Shown here in pieces: positions 1-9,611 of a DNA stretch of 64,000 nt; the first letter of the stretch is position 1; each line of letters begins with the position of its first letter. The DNA is taken from NCBI GenBank assembly GCA_028532985.1, contig JANCIK010000011.1, positions 2,542,001-2,606,000 of the forward strand. The letters are read 5' to 3'. Made by a program: the position numbers and the translations under genes. Source of the stretch: Stropharia rugosoannulata (lineage: Eukaryota > Basidiomycota > Agaricomycetes > Agaricales > Strophariaceae). Below the pieces are notes generated by a model, which saw only the letters and a list, made by a program, of their open reading frames with translations, was not told the DNA's origin and searched no databases.

Positions 1-236
1 ATGAGATCCAGCGGAGAGGCGCGCCTAGCTGAAAGCGCTCAGCGGGGGCTGATCGTGTGATTACCGCATATGGAAAAATTATGTCCGAATCAGGTATTGG
101 CACCGACAATACATAGTGCCTAACTAGATACTTGTCATTTCAAATAGCAAAGGAGGCACCACATGTAATAGCCATTTACTCTGGTTACTGTAACAAGGGT
201 ACCCTACGGAGTAAACCAAGGAAGGGGCGCAATACC

Positions 237-781
237 TCAAACATCCTGACATAATCTGGGTCTCAGCGCAGCGGAGAAGGAAGAGAAAAGGGGACAGACG
301 GGGAAGAAGTCCTCCTGGTAAAAATGCTGGGCGGCATAATGGAGGCGTTGAAAGTGTTCGGTGTGATTAAGGATGCCGTAGCGCTCAGCGTCGTTGGTAC
401 CACACAGACGTAGCACAAGTTCGGTGTAATACAGCTGAGCGCAGAGATGAGAAAGAAGCGGTGAATGACAGGTGGACTCGGTCAGCTCTAGGCCGCGCTG
501 CGCGGACTACTCAGTGGGAGCGCATGGTCAGCAGAGAATGGGCTTACAGCGTGATCTTGAACTCGGTTAAGCAGCGGGAGACAGACACTCATGGGTAGCT
601 GTTCCTCCGCAGCGGAGTCCAGAATGTAGTGAAGGGCAGTGACATAGATCCGGCAGACCCGGGCTACATCGTGAGGAGGAATGTCGCTTAGCGGACGACG
701 GGACAAAGCATCGAGACGAAGGATGCGAGGATCGGAATGGGCACGTAATAAGAGATTACTCTCAGCGGACAAGGAGGGCAT
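237..781 (-). CDS. Element C accessory gene 3, about 146 aa, unknown function
   Basis: Exons are 781-548, 497-300 and 245-237. The protein begins MPSLSAESNLLLRA and continues with RVCRIYVTALHYILD and then LCAQLYYTELVLRLCGTND. The last exon is only nine bases and encodes Asp-Val-stop. The homologue in element B (12674-13222) has exons of exactly the same lengths (234, 198 and 9 nt) and the same intron phases. This is strong evidence that the gene is real and under protein-level constraint. I recognise no domain. It is predicted helical, with no signal peptide or membrane segment. It starts about 70 bp after gene 2, as in B. Function unknown. Confidence 0.8.
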
Positions 782-850
782 GTTGGCATATACGAATACA
801 GACAGAGGGAGTTATATTATATACGAAGACGGTCAGCGCAGCGGACCACC

Positions 851-1323
851 CTAATCAGAGCACACGTCGTCTACGATGAGCGCGGCATCAGGGTCCACTT
901 CTTGAACATCGGCTGCAATTCGTTCAGAAGAAGGCAGCAGATGGAATGGCATGCCCAGATGACTGTATCGGTCGAGGACGCGTAAGGCGGCATTACTGAG
1001 TAGGCGTGGGTCGAAGTGATCATCGCTGAACTTCCGCTGAGCGCGGGCCTCGTAAAACACGATGGTCATGAGAAACGCCAGAAACTGGCGATTAAAGTCA
1101 ATGAATCTCAGCGGGAGAGCAATACGGTCCTGTGGAGATGGTCAGCGGAGTAGAGTCTAAGGGACAGAGGCATTACCAGTGCGCGGACAACGGCCTGGGC
1201 GGACTGTAATGGCAGGTGGGCTGTTGTTTCAGCGGAGTCTTCTGTGATTTCCGCGTGGACGGCCAGCTGCTTGAGGATCGTGGTGAACTGGCGGGCGACA
1301 TTCGTGCGCTGGTAGCGTTGCAT
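851..1323 (-). CDS. Element C accessory gene 2, about 141 aa, unknown function
   Basis: Exons are 1323-1177 and 1129-851. The protein begins MQRYQRTNVARQF and ends in an acidic tail, DPDAALIVDDVCSD. The centre contains SDDHFDPRLLSNAALRVLDR. The homologue in element B (12122-12602) has one intron at the same position, and most residues agree. No known domain is recognised, and no signal peptide or membrane segment is visible. The start ATG lies about 30 bp after a conserved palindrome and purine-rich tract (1354-1390), which probably belongs to the promoter. Residues Ser-Ala-Glu near position 40 are encoded by a TCCGCTGA word where B has Cys-Asp-Asn. Function unknown. Confidence 0.8.
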
Positions 1324-1848
1324 GACGGAGAAAAAGAAGAGTAAAGAGTCTGTCAACTGGGGACAGTTGATTTTATAGTGAGGGGGAGAGAGCCCGCTAA
1401 AATTTGGCCGCGGAGCACGTGTGGGGAAAAGAAGTCCGCTGAGCGGACATGAGAAGAAGAGAAAGAAACCAGGGACACGCAGCAGGAGAGAGTCAAGTGT
1501 AGAAGAACCTGGGTAAACAATTAAGTCATCCAATCAGAGGTCGGCAGGTCGCTCAGCGGGGCGAAATCCTGACAGAAGACTTAAGAAAATGACAACGGAC
1601 CTCGGAAATTTCAGGTTCACACAAGTAAAAGAGGGTCAAAAAGAAGGCATATAAATTATGATAGACATTTATTTACTTTACATATGCCAGGTAAAGTAAA
1701 AGAGATACAAGGGAACAAGAAGATAAAAGAAATAAAGGCCACAAGGCCTGACAACCAGCGGAGAGCGTGACATCCCTCAATCCCTGTCCGCGGGAACCTC
1801 GTCGGCATCAACCTCGCTGGGGACGCGAGAGGAGGAAAGAGGAGGGGG
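1324..1848. promoter_or_regulatory. Spacer between accessory genes 1 and 2 of element C, with palindrome and purine tract
   Basis: The palindrome CAACTGGGGACAGTTG sits at 1354-1369. On the plus strand it is followed by TTTTATAGTGAGGGGGAGAG. The same arrangement occurs at 12064-12100 in element B, and just inside the 3' LTR of both elements (9065-9100 and 25493-25530). In minus-strand orientation the A/T stretch could act as a TATA-like element for gene 2. The remainder of the spacer holds several CAGCGG-type words and no convincing gene. Confidence 0.55.
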
Positions 1849-3707
1849 TCAGCGCTGCGGTGTCGGACGAACGGACGCGGGGGCAGGGGGCGCAGAAACC
1901 GAGACCTTGGTGGTGGAAGAAGAGGCAGCGGGAACAAGGGGTGGCGGCGGCCCAGAGGAAGCGGAGGAAGAGGCGGTGGGACCCTCTGCAAGCACAGCGG
2001 GGGTCCGCTCAGCGGCCAGCTTCTTGGCAGAGCGCCGTTTCTTCTTCTTCTCCTCAGCGATGAGGGTATCGGCCTCGCTGGCCTGACGAACGGCGGCCTC
2101 CTCAAACTCTTGTGACTCCAGAGCGTTAAACACTTCTAAGGTAATCGCCTGGTCAGCTTGAGGGGAAGGGATAAATGTCGAAGGATCGTAACGCGGAAAC
2201 TGGGGATCATAGAACTTCGCCAGCGGCGGCGACAGCAGGATCTTCATATGAGGCGGGGCACAGAGGGAACGATAAGCCTCTTGAAGTTGGTCGAGGTCCA
2301 TTCCGCGCAGCGCATCGAAAGTCTCGCAGTCTCGAAAACGAGGGCCAACAATTATGCCGGTGGGGAGCGTCAGAGCCATAGCGCGCGCCAACTGAACGAG
2401 TTCAGTAAGTTGGGCGAAATATAAGCGCTCCGCGGAGCGACGCTGCTCCTCCGCGGCACGCGCTTGCTCGGTATAGGCGCTCAGGCGCGCGAAACCGGAA
2501 AGAAGACCTAGGAGAAAGAAAGAAATAAGTAATGAAGGACAAAAATAAATAAATAGGAACTTACTGGTTAACGATGTGCGATGCCAGAGGGTGGTGTCCT
2601 CAATCGCCTTGTCGAGCTCCGCTGGTTCGCAGCAGAACAGACATTTGCCCTTCTGTTGACTACTGCAAGTGCAGCGATTCTGAGCCCACCCTCGACAGAT
2701 GCACTGGTGCAAGCCCTCGTTCATACGGGCATTGAACGGGCGCGCGCAGTGATTACATACCATCCCTTTCTAAAAATAAGAAATAAGTACAGTCAGCGGA
2801 GAGGAGAAGAAATAAAGCACTCACTATAATGGCGCCTTGCAGACGGTTCTCAGCGGGGAGGGCATCCATGCCAATAGCGTCGGGAAGGGGCGCGCCAGCG
2901 AGAGCCAGCTTAGCGGAGTAGACAGGGGGGAGCACATTCAATACCGGGTAGGTGGACTTATAAGCGACTTTGTTGCTGTCAGCCCGTGTAACAACGATCT
3001 CCTCTATCCCGCTGTCGGTAAGGAGCGACGAAGCCCCAGCGCTGGGACGGGCGGGAAAGGATGAGGGCTCGGGAGAAGCGCGGTCGGCCATTTCAGCTGA
3101 GAAAAGAATAGTGAGGTGATAGACAAAAGAAAAGGAAAAATAAATAAAAGTCACGTACCTGCGATGGCCGCATTTGCAGCAATAGCGGCCTGGCGAGAGC
3201 ACTTGGGGGGCTTGTCCGCGGGAGGAGCCAGACTAACGATGGGAGGGGATGGAAGGCGTTTGCGCTTGTCTTTGCGTACTACGGGCGGAGGAGAAGCCGC
3301 GCGCTCGTCTTCAGGGTCAGAAATCATAATAATGTCGTCGTCCGGGAGGTTGAGACCTGCCAGAGTGGCCACGGGAGGAGTCACAGCGGGAGGTACGACA
3401 GCGGGAGGGACGACAGCGGGAGGGACGACAGCGGGAGGGACGACAGTGAGAGGGCCAGGATGGAGAGAAGGGATTGCGGTACCGTCCCACTGGGTAGGGA
3501 ACGCCGTCTTGAAAAACTCACAGTAGGAGGCAAGAGGCGAGTAGCCCCCTGTGAACCACAGCTTCTGACGGTGATTGGCGGCCAGCGCGGGGTCGTCTCC
3601 GTCTTGCATCTCCGCGATGCAGGAGAGGATAATGCATAGTTCGCGAACACCGGAGTGATAGAGCCCATCGGAGGTGTGCACGGAAAGGTGTTGCTCAACG
3701 CTGTCCG
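1849..3707 (-). pseudogene. Element C accessory gene 1, main part, cut off from its 5' end by the copia insertion
   Basis: Remaining exons are 3707-3159, 3096-2825, 2769-2565 and 2507-1849. The 5' part lies at 24914-25103, and without the insertion the two join in frame. The product has an N-terminal coiled-coil-like segment and four to five VVPPA repeats. Next is a hydrophobic-acidic stretch, IIMISDPEDE, that looks like a SUMO-interacting motif, and a basic segment RKDKRKR (possible nuclear signal). A conserved domain follows (KVAYKSTYPVLNVLPPVYSA), then a cysteine cluster (about eleven Cys from VCNHC to GKCLFCC). A second helical segment (LYFAQLTELVQLARAM) and a Ser/Pro/Ala-rich tail complete it. 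It is homologous to 9612-11619 in element B. A nuclear, possibly DNA-binding role is inferred. The inserted element breaks the gene; no other lesion is visible. Confidence 0.75.
3378..3452. repeat. 15-bp tandem repeat inside accessory gene 1 of element C
   Basis: About five units of ACAGCGGGAGGGACG occur in tandem and encode Val-Val-Pro-Pro-Ala repeats on the minus strand. Four of the units carry a CAGCGGG core, a close variant of the word dispersed through this element. Element B has no such repeat at this place. Confidence 0.85.
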
Positions 3708-3712
3708 TGATG
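3708..3712. repeat. Target-site duplication of the copia element, left copy (TGATG)
   Basis: TGATG precedes the left LTR and is repeated at 24914-24918 after the right LTR. A five-base duplication is typical of copia integration. Removing LTR to LTR plus one copy restores the reading frame of accessory gene 1 of element C. Confidence 0.92.
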
Positions 3713-4009
3713 TGTTGGGAAGTACGAGTGAATACTAACTCAGACGTTGACTAGAAGGTAAACAACTGATATACCTGTTGGGAAGTACGAGTGAATACTA
3801 ACTACAGGTATGTAAGTAAATAGAGATAAAATATATATGTAGGATGTACACACCTCAGACGTTGACTAGAAGGTAAACAACTGAGGTGTGTATGTTTGGT
3901 CGTCGAGAAAATAAAACCTACGTGCCATAACATAGGCAAAGAACGGAAGCAAAAGGTAAGTAAATATGGTAAGTATGTTGTATGGAGGTCGAGGGTTCAA
4001 TTCTCGACA
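3713..4009 (-). repeat. Copia 3' LTR (297 bp)
   Basis: It begins TGTTGGGAAG and ends TTCTCGACA on the plus strand, and appears identical to 24617-24913. A purine tract (minus-strand CAGGGGGAG, 4010-4018) abuts it on the inside, as expected for the plus-strand primer. The LTR contains an internal duplication of a block starting TGTTGGGAAGTACGAG, and a hairpin close to one end. Confidence 0.93.
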
Positions 4010-4073
4010 CTCCCCCTGAACCCTTGACCTCTTTTGTACGTAGGAGAAATAAAATAGAAATAAAAAAAAACTT

Positions 4074-6821
4074 TCAGATATCCAGTGGCCCCATACCAAT
4101 CATCTCGGTGAACTTCTCGTGCTTCGGTCGTCCAAGTGCTTTCGTGAAAATATCTGCTGGGTTATCCTCGGATGCGACATCCACCACCTCGATATCCTTC
4201 GACTCCACTGCCTCCCGGATCCAGTGCGTCCTCATTGCGACATGTTTGATTTTCGAGTGACCGTTTGCAGTTTTAGCGAGAGATTTTGCGGCGTTGTTAT
4301 CGCAGTACACGGTCACTGGAAGGTCGTAATACTGGTCCACCTCTTTATACCACGATGTCATCCACATAGCTTGTTTTCCTCCTTCGAACAGGCCAACATA
4401 CTTCGCTTCCCCTGTAGACGCAGCAACCTTCTTCTGTGTCTTTGATTTCCAGCTAACCGCCCCTCCTGCTGACGTGAATATATATCCTGCTGATGATCGC
4501 CTAGTTTCGAGTTCATCCGCATATGACGAGTCTGTGTATCCAGTGGGTTTAATTGTTACGCCTCGCTTGTAGGTGATGCCGTAGTTCATGGTCGCCTTGA
4601 GGTATGCTAGCACATGTTGAGCGAGTTTCCAGTGCACTGGTCGAGGGGCAGTGGCATAGCGCATAAGTAATCCGACTGCAAAGCTTATGTCGGGCCTTGT
4701 CCCATTCGCTAAGTGGTTGAGTGTTCCACAAACGCCCCTGTACGGCTTATCCTTCATGTAGAGCTCGTCGGCGGGAGTAGCTGGCTCTAGTGATTCTGCA
4801 AGAGATAATGCGTTCAGAGGGAGGGGTGTATACTTTGGGTTACATTCCGCCATGCCAAACTCGCTAAGCGACTTCAGGATTAGCGCTTTCTGGTGCATTG
4901 AGATATCGCCATTCTTGTGGTACACGATGCCCATGCCAAGGACAATCTTGGGTTCTCCATGATTGGTGATATCAAATTTGCCCCCGATTTCGCCTATCGT
5001 TTGGTTCCCCGCATTGGTAGAGGAGCATACCATGGTAATGTCGTCAGTGTAGGTTCCTGATATAGTTGAGCCGCCGTCACTGGTGTACTGAATACGGACG
5101 CATGAGTCTGCTCGAGACTTTCGGTGACCAAACTCCTTGTAAGTCTTGTCGAGCAGTCTCGCCCAGTTATTAGCTCCGTCCATGGTCCCGTAAATGTTCA
5201 GCTCCATCTTGAGTACGGTGTCGACACCTGGAATCTTGTAATGAGTTTCAAATCCTTCTGGAATTTCCAAGTAATTTTCTCCCTGCGGTTTGGCGTTTAG
5301 GAAGGCACCAACGACGTCGATAAGGCGTAATTCATGACCTAGTGATGCTGCTAGGGCGACAAGCATCCTAATAGACTCATATCTGACAACTGCTGCAAAA
5401 GATTCGAAGTAGTGTTCGCCTAGTTTTTGTGTAAACCCTTTTACAACACACCTGCCCCTTCTCTTGATTAGATTCCCTACTGCGTTGGTCTTCTCGTCAT
5501 ATACCCATCTAGTCTTGATCGTTTTTATGCCTTCAGGTCTTGCAACAGGTGTAACAACCCCTCGTTCATCCCATCTGTCGATCTCCTTTATCATGGCTGG
5601 CATCCAGAGGTGGCGTCGGGATAGGTCGAACGCTTCTGTAAAGTTCTGTGGGATGTATCTGTTAAGTGGTTCAGCAACAGGGATAACGTCTGCTGTAAAG
5701 GCACCAATCATTTTGGGTGTTATGGTGTCCTCCTCCTCTGATTCTGGTTCGTCCTGGACTAGGGCTATCTCAACCTCGCATTGTTCCTCATCCTGACTAT
5801 CACTTGCATTTGGCAGGGTGTTTTGTATGACATTTGTATTGGCCAGGCGAGCGGACGAGTGAGAGGCAGGAGGGTAGACAATACGCGGTCTGCTGATTTT
5901 TGGTTTTGGGTTAGGTTGGGCCGTTTCAGTGGTTTGGACTTGATTTGTGGCCGTGCTGTTCGGGGTTTGAGCGGTGCTAATTTTAGGTTTGGGTTGGTCT
6001 TCTTCAGCATTGTTCGTTGGCGGCTGGCAGTCAAGTAAGAAGTCATAGTTGTATTCCTCTTCTTCACCTACGAAATACTCCCCCTCAGCCGTCAAGGTAT
6101 GGTGCCCAAGTCCCTCTTCAAATACAACATGTCGCGACCTGATGACTTGTCCAGTTTCCAGAATCAGCACCCGATAGATACCACGCGTTTCCATCCCCAC
6201 GAGGCGGCCTTTCTGGCCACGGTTCCCTAACTTTCCTTCACCACGCTCCTTCGGTACATGGACATACGCAACACACCCCCACACACGAATATGCCCAACA
6301 TCTTGCCGCTTTCCAGTCCATCGTTCGTCAGGTATCTGACCAGGGTGTCGTGCTGATGGCAATAAATTTTCAACCTTCTCAGAAAACGCCCATGCTTCAG
6401 CCCACCATTTCGGCGGCATTCCTGAGTCCTGCATCATCGCCCGTACGGATGCTGTTGTCATGCCAATTGATCGTTCCGCTGTGCCGTTGGAGCTGGAGGA
6501 TTGAGGAGCTGTAGGGACGAATATAAGCCCGTTTTCTTCGAAGAATTGACGCCATATTTCGCTCAGGAACTCCTTAGCATTATCTGTGCGTACATACACC
6601 ATTTTCCTCCCGGTTACTGATTCCGCTTGACTTTTGTATATGGTTAGTGCTCGAAGGGTCGTATCGGCTTCTCTGTTCGCGAGAAAGAATGACTGCCTGC
6701 GAGAAGTCGCACTATCGTGAAACTTCATGGCATAAATGGCTCCTCCTGCGGATGTAACACGAGCAGGGCCCCAAACGTCAATATTGGTGAGTCGCAAAGG
6801 ATCTGATTCTGGGATTACCAC
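4074..6821 (-). CDS. Copia pol, integrase core to RNase H (about 915 aa readable)
   Basis: The integrase catalytic core comes first: Asp in NIDVWGPA, Asp in RTDNAKEF and Glu in SNGTAERSIG, the DDE triad. A proline/serine-rich linker and the RT follow (RWVYDEKTNAVGNLIKRRGR ... LIDVVGAFLNA ... YTDD). The catalytic box is YTDD where most copia elements have YVDD. RNase H is next (GYTDSSYADE, ASTGEAKYV, YCDNNAA). The frame continues upstream to the integrase zinc finger and protease but is broken by TGA at about 6832-6834 and again at about 6958-6960. The enzyme would copy RNA to DNA in virus-like particles and integrate it. No start codon fits here naturally; this is the C-terminal part of a polyprotein. 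Confidence 0.92.
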   Translation of the reverse strand: MVIPESDPLRLTNIDVWGPARVTSAGGAIYAMKFHDSATSRRQSFFLANREADTTLRALTIYKSQAESVTGRKMVYVRTDNAKEFLSEIWRQFFEENGLIFVPTAPQSSSSNGTAERSIGMTTASVRAMMQDSGMPPKWWAEAWAFSEKVENLLPSARHPGQIPDERWTGKRQDVGHIRVWGCVAYVHVPKERGEGKLGNRGQKGRLVGMETRGIYRVLILETGQVIRSRHVVFEEGLGHHTLTAEGEYFVGEEEEYNYDFLLDCQPPTNNAEEDQPKPKISTAQTPNSTATNQVQTTETAQPNPKPKISRPRIVYPPASHSSARLANTNVIQNTLPNASDSQDEEQCEVEIALVQDEPESEEEDTITPKMIGAFTADVIPVAEPLNRYIPQNFTEAFDLSRRHLWMPAMIKEIDRWDERGVVTPVARPEGIKTIKTRWVYDEKTNAVGNLIKRRGRCVVKGFTQKLGEHYFESFAAVVRYESIRMLVALAASLGHELRLIDVVGAFLNAKPQGENYLEIPEGFETHYKIPGVDTVLKMELNIYGTMDGANNWARLLDKTYKEFGHRKSRADSCVRIQYTSDGGSTISGTYTDDITMVCSSTNAGNQTIGEIGGKFDITNHGEPKIVLGMGIVYHKNGDISMHQKALILKSLSEFGMAECNPKYTPLPLNALSLAESLEPATPADELYMKDKPYRGVCGTLNHLANGTRPDISFAVGLLMRYATAPRPVHWKLAQHVLAYLKATMNYGITYKRGVTIKPTGYTDSSYADELETRRSSAGYIFTSAGGAVSWKSKTQKKVAASTGEAKYVGLFEGGKQAMWMTSWYKEVDQYYDLPVTVYCDNNAAKSLAKTANGHSKIKHVAMRTHWIREAVESKDIEVVDVASEDNPADIFTKALGRPKHEKFTEMIGMGPLDI

Positions 6822-7855
6822 CTCATCATATGGTCATTGTTTCTGGTTCGCAATGATACAGTCCTCACATCGACCAGGTGCAACATCATCTGTGATGACT
6901 AGTCCGTCAACAAGGCCAGAAGCTTGAGTGATTCGCGATACGCCAAAATGTGCATAGCGTCAGTGCCAGAGGGCAAGATTTGCTGGAGCATTTAAGGATC
7001 GTGCAGTTAAGGCAGTGGGTACGCAGGTCATTATCGATCCTGAGATTAGGTATAGTCCATTTCGTAGTGCTCCAGTGAAGATTTCGGTTTTGTCTTTGAA
7101 AAATCTGACCCGTTTGTTTCCAAAGACGACATCCCACCCAGCAAGGTCCATTCGGCTAATGGAGATCAAGTTAGCGGTTACGTCTGGAGCATGTAGCGCA
7201 TTCACAAAGGTCAGAGTGTGTTCCTTTCCATCATGGACGACCTTGATCTCGACATTTCCAATTCCAAGGACTGTGAAGCTCGCGCCTTTCTTCGAGGACT
7301 GGCCTTGAAGATTGATCGTCTTATATGTCACAAATACAGACTTGTCCTTGAAGAAGTGAGTTGAGCAGCCGGAATCTGCTACGCAAGCTGACGAGATTGA
7401 TTCAGTGTTTTCGCTCGCGATAAGCACTCGTATTTTGTTGATGAATGGTTCATTTTCGACTATTAGGTGCCATATTTCATCTTCATTGTCGATCAGGTCC
7501 TGTGCCTCAGTATCGTCTTGATTTGGTAGAGGAATTTCCAAAGCAATCAAGAAATTGATTTCGTTAATGTCAGGTACGATCGCCGATAATGCATAATGGA
7601 CTCCAGCACTGATTGTTCCGTTATGGTCATTTGATGACAGTGCATCCATGGTTGCCATGTTAGCTGTTACTGGCATTCCTGTCCGGCGCCCTTTCCCCCA
7701 ATCGGGGTATTGCCCAGCTTTACCACCACCTGGCTTGAAACAATCTGCGATAAGATGCCCGCTTTTCCCGCAAGCTGTATTGGCACATTTGAGGTTCGGG
7801 TTTTTAGGGCCTTTACTTCGTAGGTTGCTAACTTCCGCCTTGAGGGCCAAGACGG
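6822..7855 (-). pseudogene. Copia gag C-terminus, protease and integrase zinc finger, with two in-frame TGA codons
   Basis: Reading down from 7855 the frame continues gag across the element B junction. It has a heptad-like segment (LALKAEVSNL), a zinc knuckle (CANTACGKSGHLIADC, CX4CX4HX4C-like spacing with an extra residue between the first Cys pair) and the aspartic protease active site (ADSGCSTHFF). The pre-integrase region ends LALWH, immediately followed by TGA at about 6960-6958. The integrase finger follows in the same frame (RYAHFG ... RCEDCIIANQKQ), then a second TGA (about 6834-6832) and pol. Related elements have a sense codon at both places, probably CGA, so C-to-T change is a simple explanation. 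Confidence 0.82.
7852..7855. repeat. Target-site duplication of element B, left copy (ACGG)
   Basis: ACGG precedes the left LTR and recurs at 23710-23713 after the right LTR. Deleting B with one copy makes copia gag continuous (ALEATV joined to LALKAEV). Four bases are given because the LTR is taken to start with TG; a five-base ACGGT reading would leave the LTR without its first T. Confidence 0.88.
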
Positions 7856-9062
7856 TGAGAGGTCTACTGCGTAGCTAGACTCGAAATCGCGAAACACAAA
7901 CACACACACACCCAGCGGAGCGAGATCCTATCCCTTAGATCGAGCGAATGCCCTCAACTAAATGGTAGTATAATCTATGCTCTGCTCTGGTCCCCGTTTC
8001 TGGGCGTGCGATGCGCGCACCTCGTGTCCTCTAGTCTTTGTAACAGCAAGTAGTGCCTGCAAGTTCGTTTGTAAGGAGGGGTTTAATTCTAGTAAATCTC
8101 GGATAGAGCCCGGTTGCTAGTGGCGTGCGCAAGGCAAAGTGATAAATGAAATAAGTTGTTTTTAGCGAACGGCTTCGCTGCGCGCACTTCCGGGTCCGGT
8201 GACCTCGTACGATGCGCGGACTCTCCAAAGTCCAACAAATCCAAGACTCTCCAAAGTCTTTCACCCGGCGGTGCAGTCTCACAGTCTAAAACACTACAGT
8301 GCGAGTTTCCGTACACGGTTGTACTGACTCCTCACTGAGCTCTCCAAATGACCCGGTGGCCAGAAGCTATCCAAAACTCCTATGATTCACAAATACTTCA
8401 CAGTTAAAACCCTAACAAAAGCTAAACACAGCCCGCTGACGGCCTGGGACAGAACCCAGCACACAGATCTAGTGGGTAGACAATTGCTTGAATTACTATA
8501 GCCAAGGATACAGGTTTATATGCGATGCGCGCATGTGTACTAATCGTAAGGTAAAGTAAATACTAGCAACGCGTGGCCAAAGGTCCGCGCATCGCATCCG
8601 GGCTTCCCTCTAGTGTTCCAGCCCCTTGGCATTCGCTGCGCGCGTGTCGTTCGTTCCCTCGGGCTTTTGCGCGTCTTTTGATGCGCGCCGCCACGGTCAC
8701 ATGATGTGTGGACTTAGGCAAATTCTGCCTTTGCGATGCGCGCACATGAGATGCGCGCACAGCCCTTCACACCGCCCTTGGTACTCGCTCAGCTGTACTC
8801 ACACCGCACTTCGCTGGTGCTTAACCGTTCTACGCCTCTCCGATCGCTCGCACGGATGACCAGACTATGCACTTTAGGCTGTGCAGCTTGCTGACCGATC
8901 TCTCTCGCAATGCGGTGCGCGCAGGCGCTTATAGTCATAAAGCGCTGATAGCTATAGACTATGAGTCAGGCTCCACTCTAGTCCCTCTGTGTTTCCAGCG
9001 CAGCTGTCCCGCCACTGGGACTTCAGACTGTTTACACCCATAGCCAAAAAGCAGCCCTCTCA
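7856..9062 (-). repeat. Element B 3' LTR (about 1207 bp)
   Basis: Bounded by TGAGAGG and CCTCTCA (short inverted repeats with TG...CA ends). It is a near-exact copy of 22499-23709. It carries at least eight GCGCGC-containing words, mostly in the form GATGCGCGCA. The LTR of element C is alignable with it over several hundred bases in reverse orientation (8341-8520 with 26220-26400, for example), but with other short words in place of these. No long reading frame shows signs of coding. Confidence 0.95.
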
Positions 9063-9611
9063 TCTCCCCCCCACTAAAATCTTGACTGTCCTCAGTCAAC
9101 TTCAGATGCGCGCATCTCATCTTTGATAGCAGTTCACCATTATCCCGTTTTCCTGCCTACGGCACAGCTACTGCATAACGCTGCTACTAAGGCGCCTCCG
9201 CCGGAGTCACTATCGCTATCCATCCTCTTTCCTTCCTTTTCAGGTATCCCCAGCCCGACTTTTCTCGACTAGTTTATTTTAGGCAACCGCCACCGCACTC
9301 ATACGCGCACCGTACCTCCCGCTGACTTCCTTCTTGGGTCATTTGCCTAGTCAGGTCTTTTCTTCTCCTTTTCTGATCCTTGCTGGACCTTCTTTTGGCG
9401 TTACGCTGTTCTAGCATATTGCCGGTAAGTTTACTCGACATGCGCTCACCGCCTTCCACTTCTCTCATACTCCAGAATTTTCTTTTGCTATTCCTCCCTG
9501 CCATATATAAAGCAGCCATTCACGCTACCTTTCCTTCTTCTTTCTCGTCCTCTTTTTACCTATCCTTACTGCTTCCCTTTCTATTCTCCCATCCTAGACC
9601 ACAAGTGCTCC
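9063..9611. promoter_or_regulatory. Element B polypurine tract, palindrome and accessory gene 1 promoter region
   Basis: On the minus strand the tract AGTGGGGGGGAGA abuts the 3' LTR (9063-9075) and would prime plus-strand synthesis. Next to it is the palindrome TTGACTGTCCTCAGTCAA (9082-9099). A TATA-like ATATATAAAG lies near 9503, about 110 bp before the gene 1 ATG at 9612, with pyrimidine-rich sequence between, as in many fungal promoters. Element C has the same layout (25493-25530, TATAAA near 25190). Words of the TGCGCGCA type occur at about 9105. Confidence 0.65.

Noticed and set aside
1656..2105. Arg/Pro-rich minus-strand frame and matching plus-strand frame
   Set aside because: Both are shadows of the Ser/Pro/Ala-rich tail of accessory gene 1 in another frame, produced by GC-rich codons.
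3980..4009. A tRNA gene at the copia LTR border
   Set aside because: Only the T-arm-like hairpin is present; there is no acceptor stem, D-arm or anticodon arm.
6832..6960. TGA read as selenocysteine in copia pol
   Set aside because: The TGA positions correspond to ordinary residues in the family and C-to-T mutation is simpler; no selenoprotein context is visible.
8031..8860. Several 60-80 aa frames present identically in both element B LTRs
   Set aside because: Their duplication is due to the LTR repeat; they show no conserved protein pattern in the homologous LTR of element C.
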